Shown one piece after another: positions 11,936 through 12,287 of a DNA stretch of 12,287 nt. The DNA comes from CAZUZD01 sp964624465 (lineage in GTDB: Bacteria > Planctomycetota > Planctomycetia > Isosphaerales > Isosphaeraceae). Under the pieces are notes generated by a model that had not been told where the DNA came from, did not search any database, and saw nothing but the letters and a program-made list of their open reading frames with translations. Where the stretch lies: positions 1 to 12,287 of the forward strand of contig CAZUZD010000183.1 of assembly GCA_964624465.1 (NCBI GenBank). The letters run 5' to 3'. The translations under genes were made by a program, and so were the position numbers. The first letter of the stretch is position 1, and each line of letters starts with the position of its first letter.

Positions 11936-12287
11936 ATGCCGTTTGACCCCGCACGCCCCAGCTGGGGCGAGCCGTTTCCCGGGCCATCCGACACCCCGCT
12001 GACCGGGCCGGTGCTCCAGCGCTACAAGGACTACGCCCGCCAGCGGCAGATGACGCTCGGCGACCTGCTGCTCGAGAACCGGATCATCTTCCTCGAAGGG
12101 GTGATCAACGACGGCACCGCCAACCTGCTCGTGATGAAGATGCTGTTCCTGCAGTACGAGAACCGCTCGCAGGGCATCCAGTTCTACATCAACAGCCCCG
12201 GCGGCAGCGTCTCGAGCACGCTGGCCATCTACGACACCATGCAGTTCATCGAGTGCCCGATCGCCACCTACTGCATCGGCCTGGCCG
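11936..12287 (+). CDS. clpP: ATP-dependent Clp protease proteolytic subunit, N-terminal part
   Basis: 117 complete codons from the ATG at 11936 (AAGGA 8 bases upstream) run off the right edge. ClpP is the serine peptidase core that degrades proteins fed by ClpX or ClpA/ClpC. Visible family marks are IIFLEG (50-55), NLLVMKMLFLQYEN (63-76), FYINSPGGSVSSTLAIYDTMQFI (starting at 83, including the oxyanion-region SPGG at 87-90) and the start of the active-site strand, CIGLA (113-117). The catalytic Ser should follow directly after the cut, and His and Asp further on. The N-terminal 35-40 residues are Pro-rich then Arg/Gln-rich (RQRQ at 35-38), unlike the short E. coli propeptide, and may be a propeptide or an extended axial region. 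Neighbouring tig on the same strand fits the common tig-clpP arrangement; clpX may follow outside the window. Confidence 0.96.
   Translation, partial: MPFDPARPSWGEPFPGPSDTPLTGPVLQRYKDYARQRQMTLGDLLLENRIIFLEGVINDGTANLLVMKMLFLQYENRSQGIQFYINSPGGSVSSTLAIYDTMQFIECPIATYCIGLA

Noticed and set aside
9841..11994. Open frame of 717 codons on the minus strand opposite tRNA-Gly, tig and the start of clpP
   Set aside because: It lies opposite tRNA-Gly and two certain genes. Its Leu/Gly/Asp/Val-rich sequence is a codon-bias shadow of tig.

Overview
The window is very GC-rich and most of its genes end their codons almost only in G or C. Its gene content suggests a planctomycete, probably of the Isosphaerales type. 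The clues are a ClpP with an Arg/Gln-rich N-terminal extension, an FHA protein with a long Pro/Ala/Lys linker, a small lipoprotein of unknown family, and a CHAT-protease gene in a long poorly coding stretch. This placement is judged by eye, not by database comparison.

Layout from left to right. (1) The 3' end of an aldehyde dehydrogenase gene with a strong intrinsic terminator (1-225). (2) About 680 bases with no convincing gene, holding a perfect short palindrome at 581-601. (3) A CHAT (caspase-like) protease fused through one membrane helix to a C-terminal beta-type domain (906-2348, +). It meets tail to tail, with a 17-base overlap, a small putatively secreted protein (2332-2781, -). (4) A minus-strand housekeeping run: AI-2E/PerM-family permease (2954-4195), 3-phosphoglycerate dehydrogenase serA (4345-5976), a class V aminotransferase (6170-7324) and a lipoprotein of unknown function (7562-8293). 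A strong terminator separates the aminotransferase from serA, and a long hairpin buries the ribosome binding site of the permease. (5) A P-II signalling protein (8389-8727, +), convergent with an FHA-domain protein (8957-9607, -). A 130-base near-perfect inverted repeat sits between them. (6) tRNA-Gly(GCC) behind a good sigma70-like promoter, then trigger factor (tig), a roughly 395-base structured leader, and the first 117 codons of clpP, which runs off the right edge.

How the genes work together. SerA and the aminotransferase can provide consecutive steps of serine synthesis; the aminotransferase may serve as the phosphoserine aminotransferase. The tig-clpP block is the usual chaperone/protease neighbourhood for nascent-chain folding and protein turnover. 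The CHAT protein and its convergent small partner look like the accessory part of the window. They share a short motif with identical spacing, which suggests related exported domains and perhaps a protease and partner pair. This is the most promising candidate for an undescribed system here, but the evidence is limited to sequence patterns.
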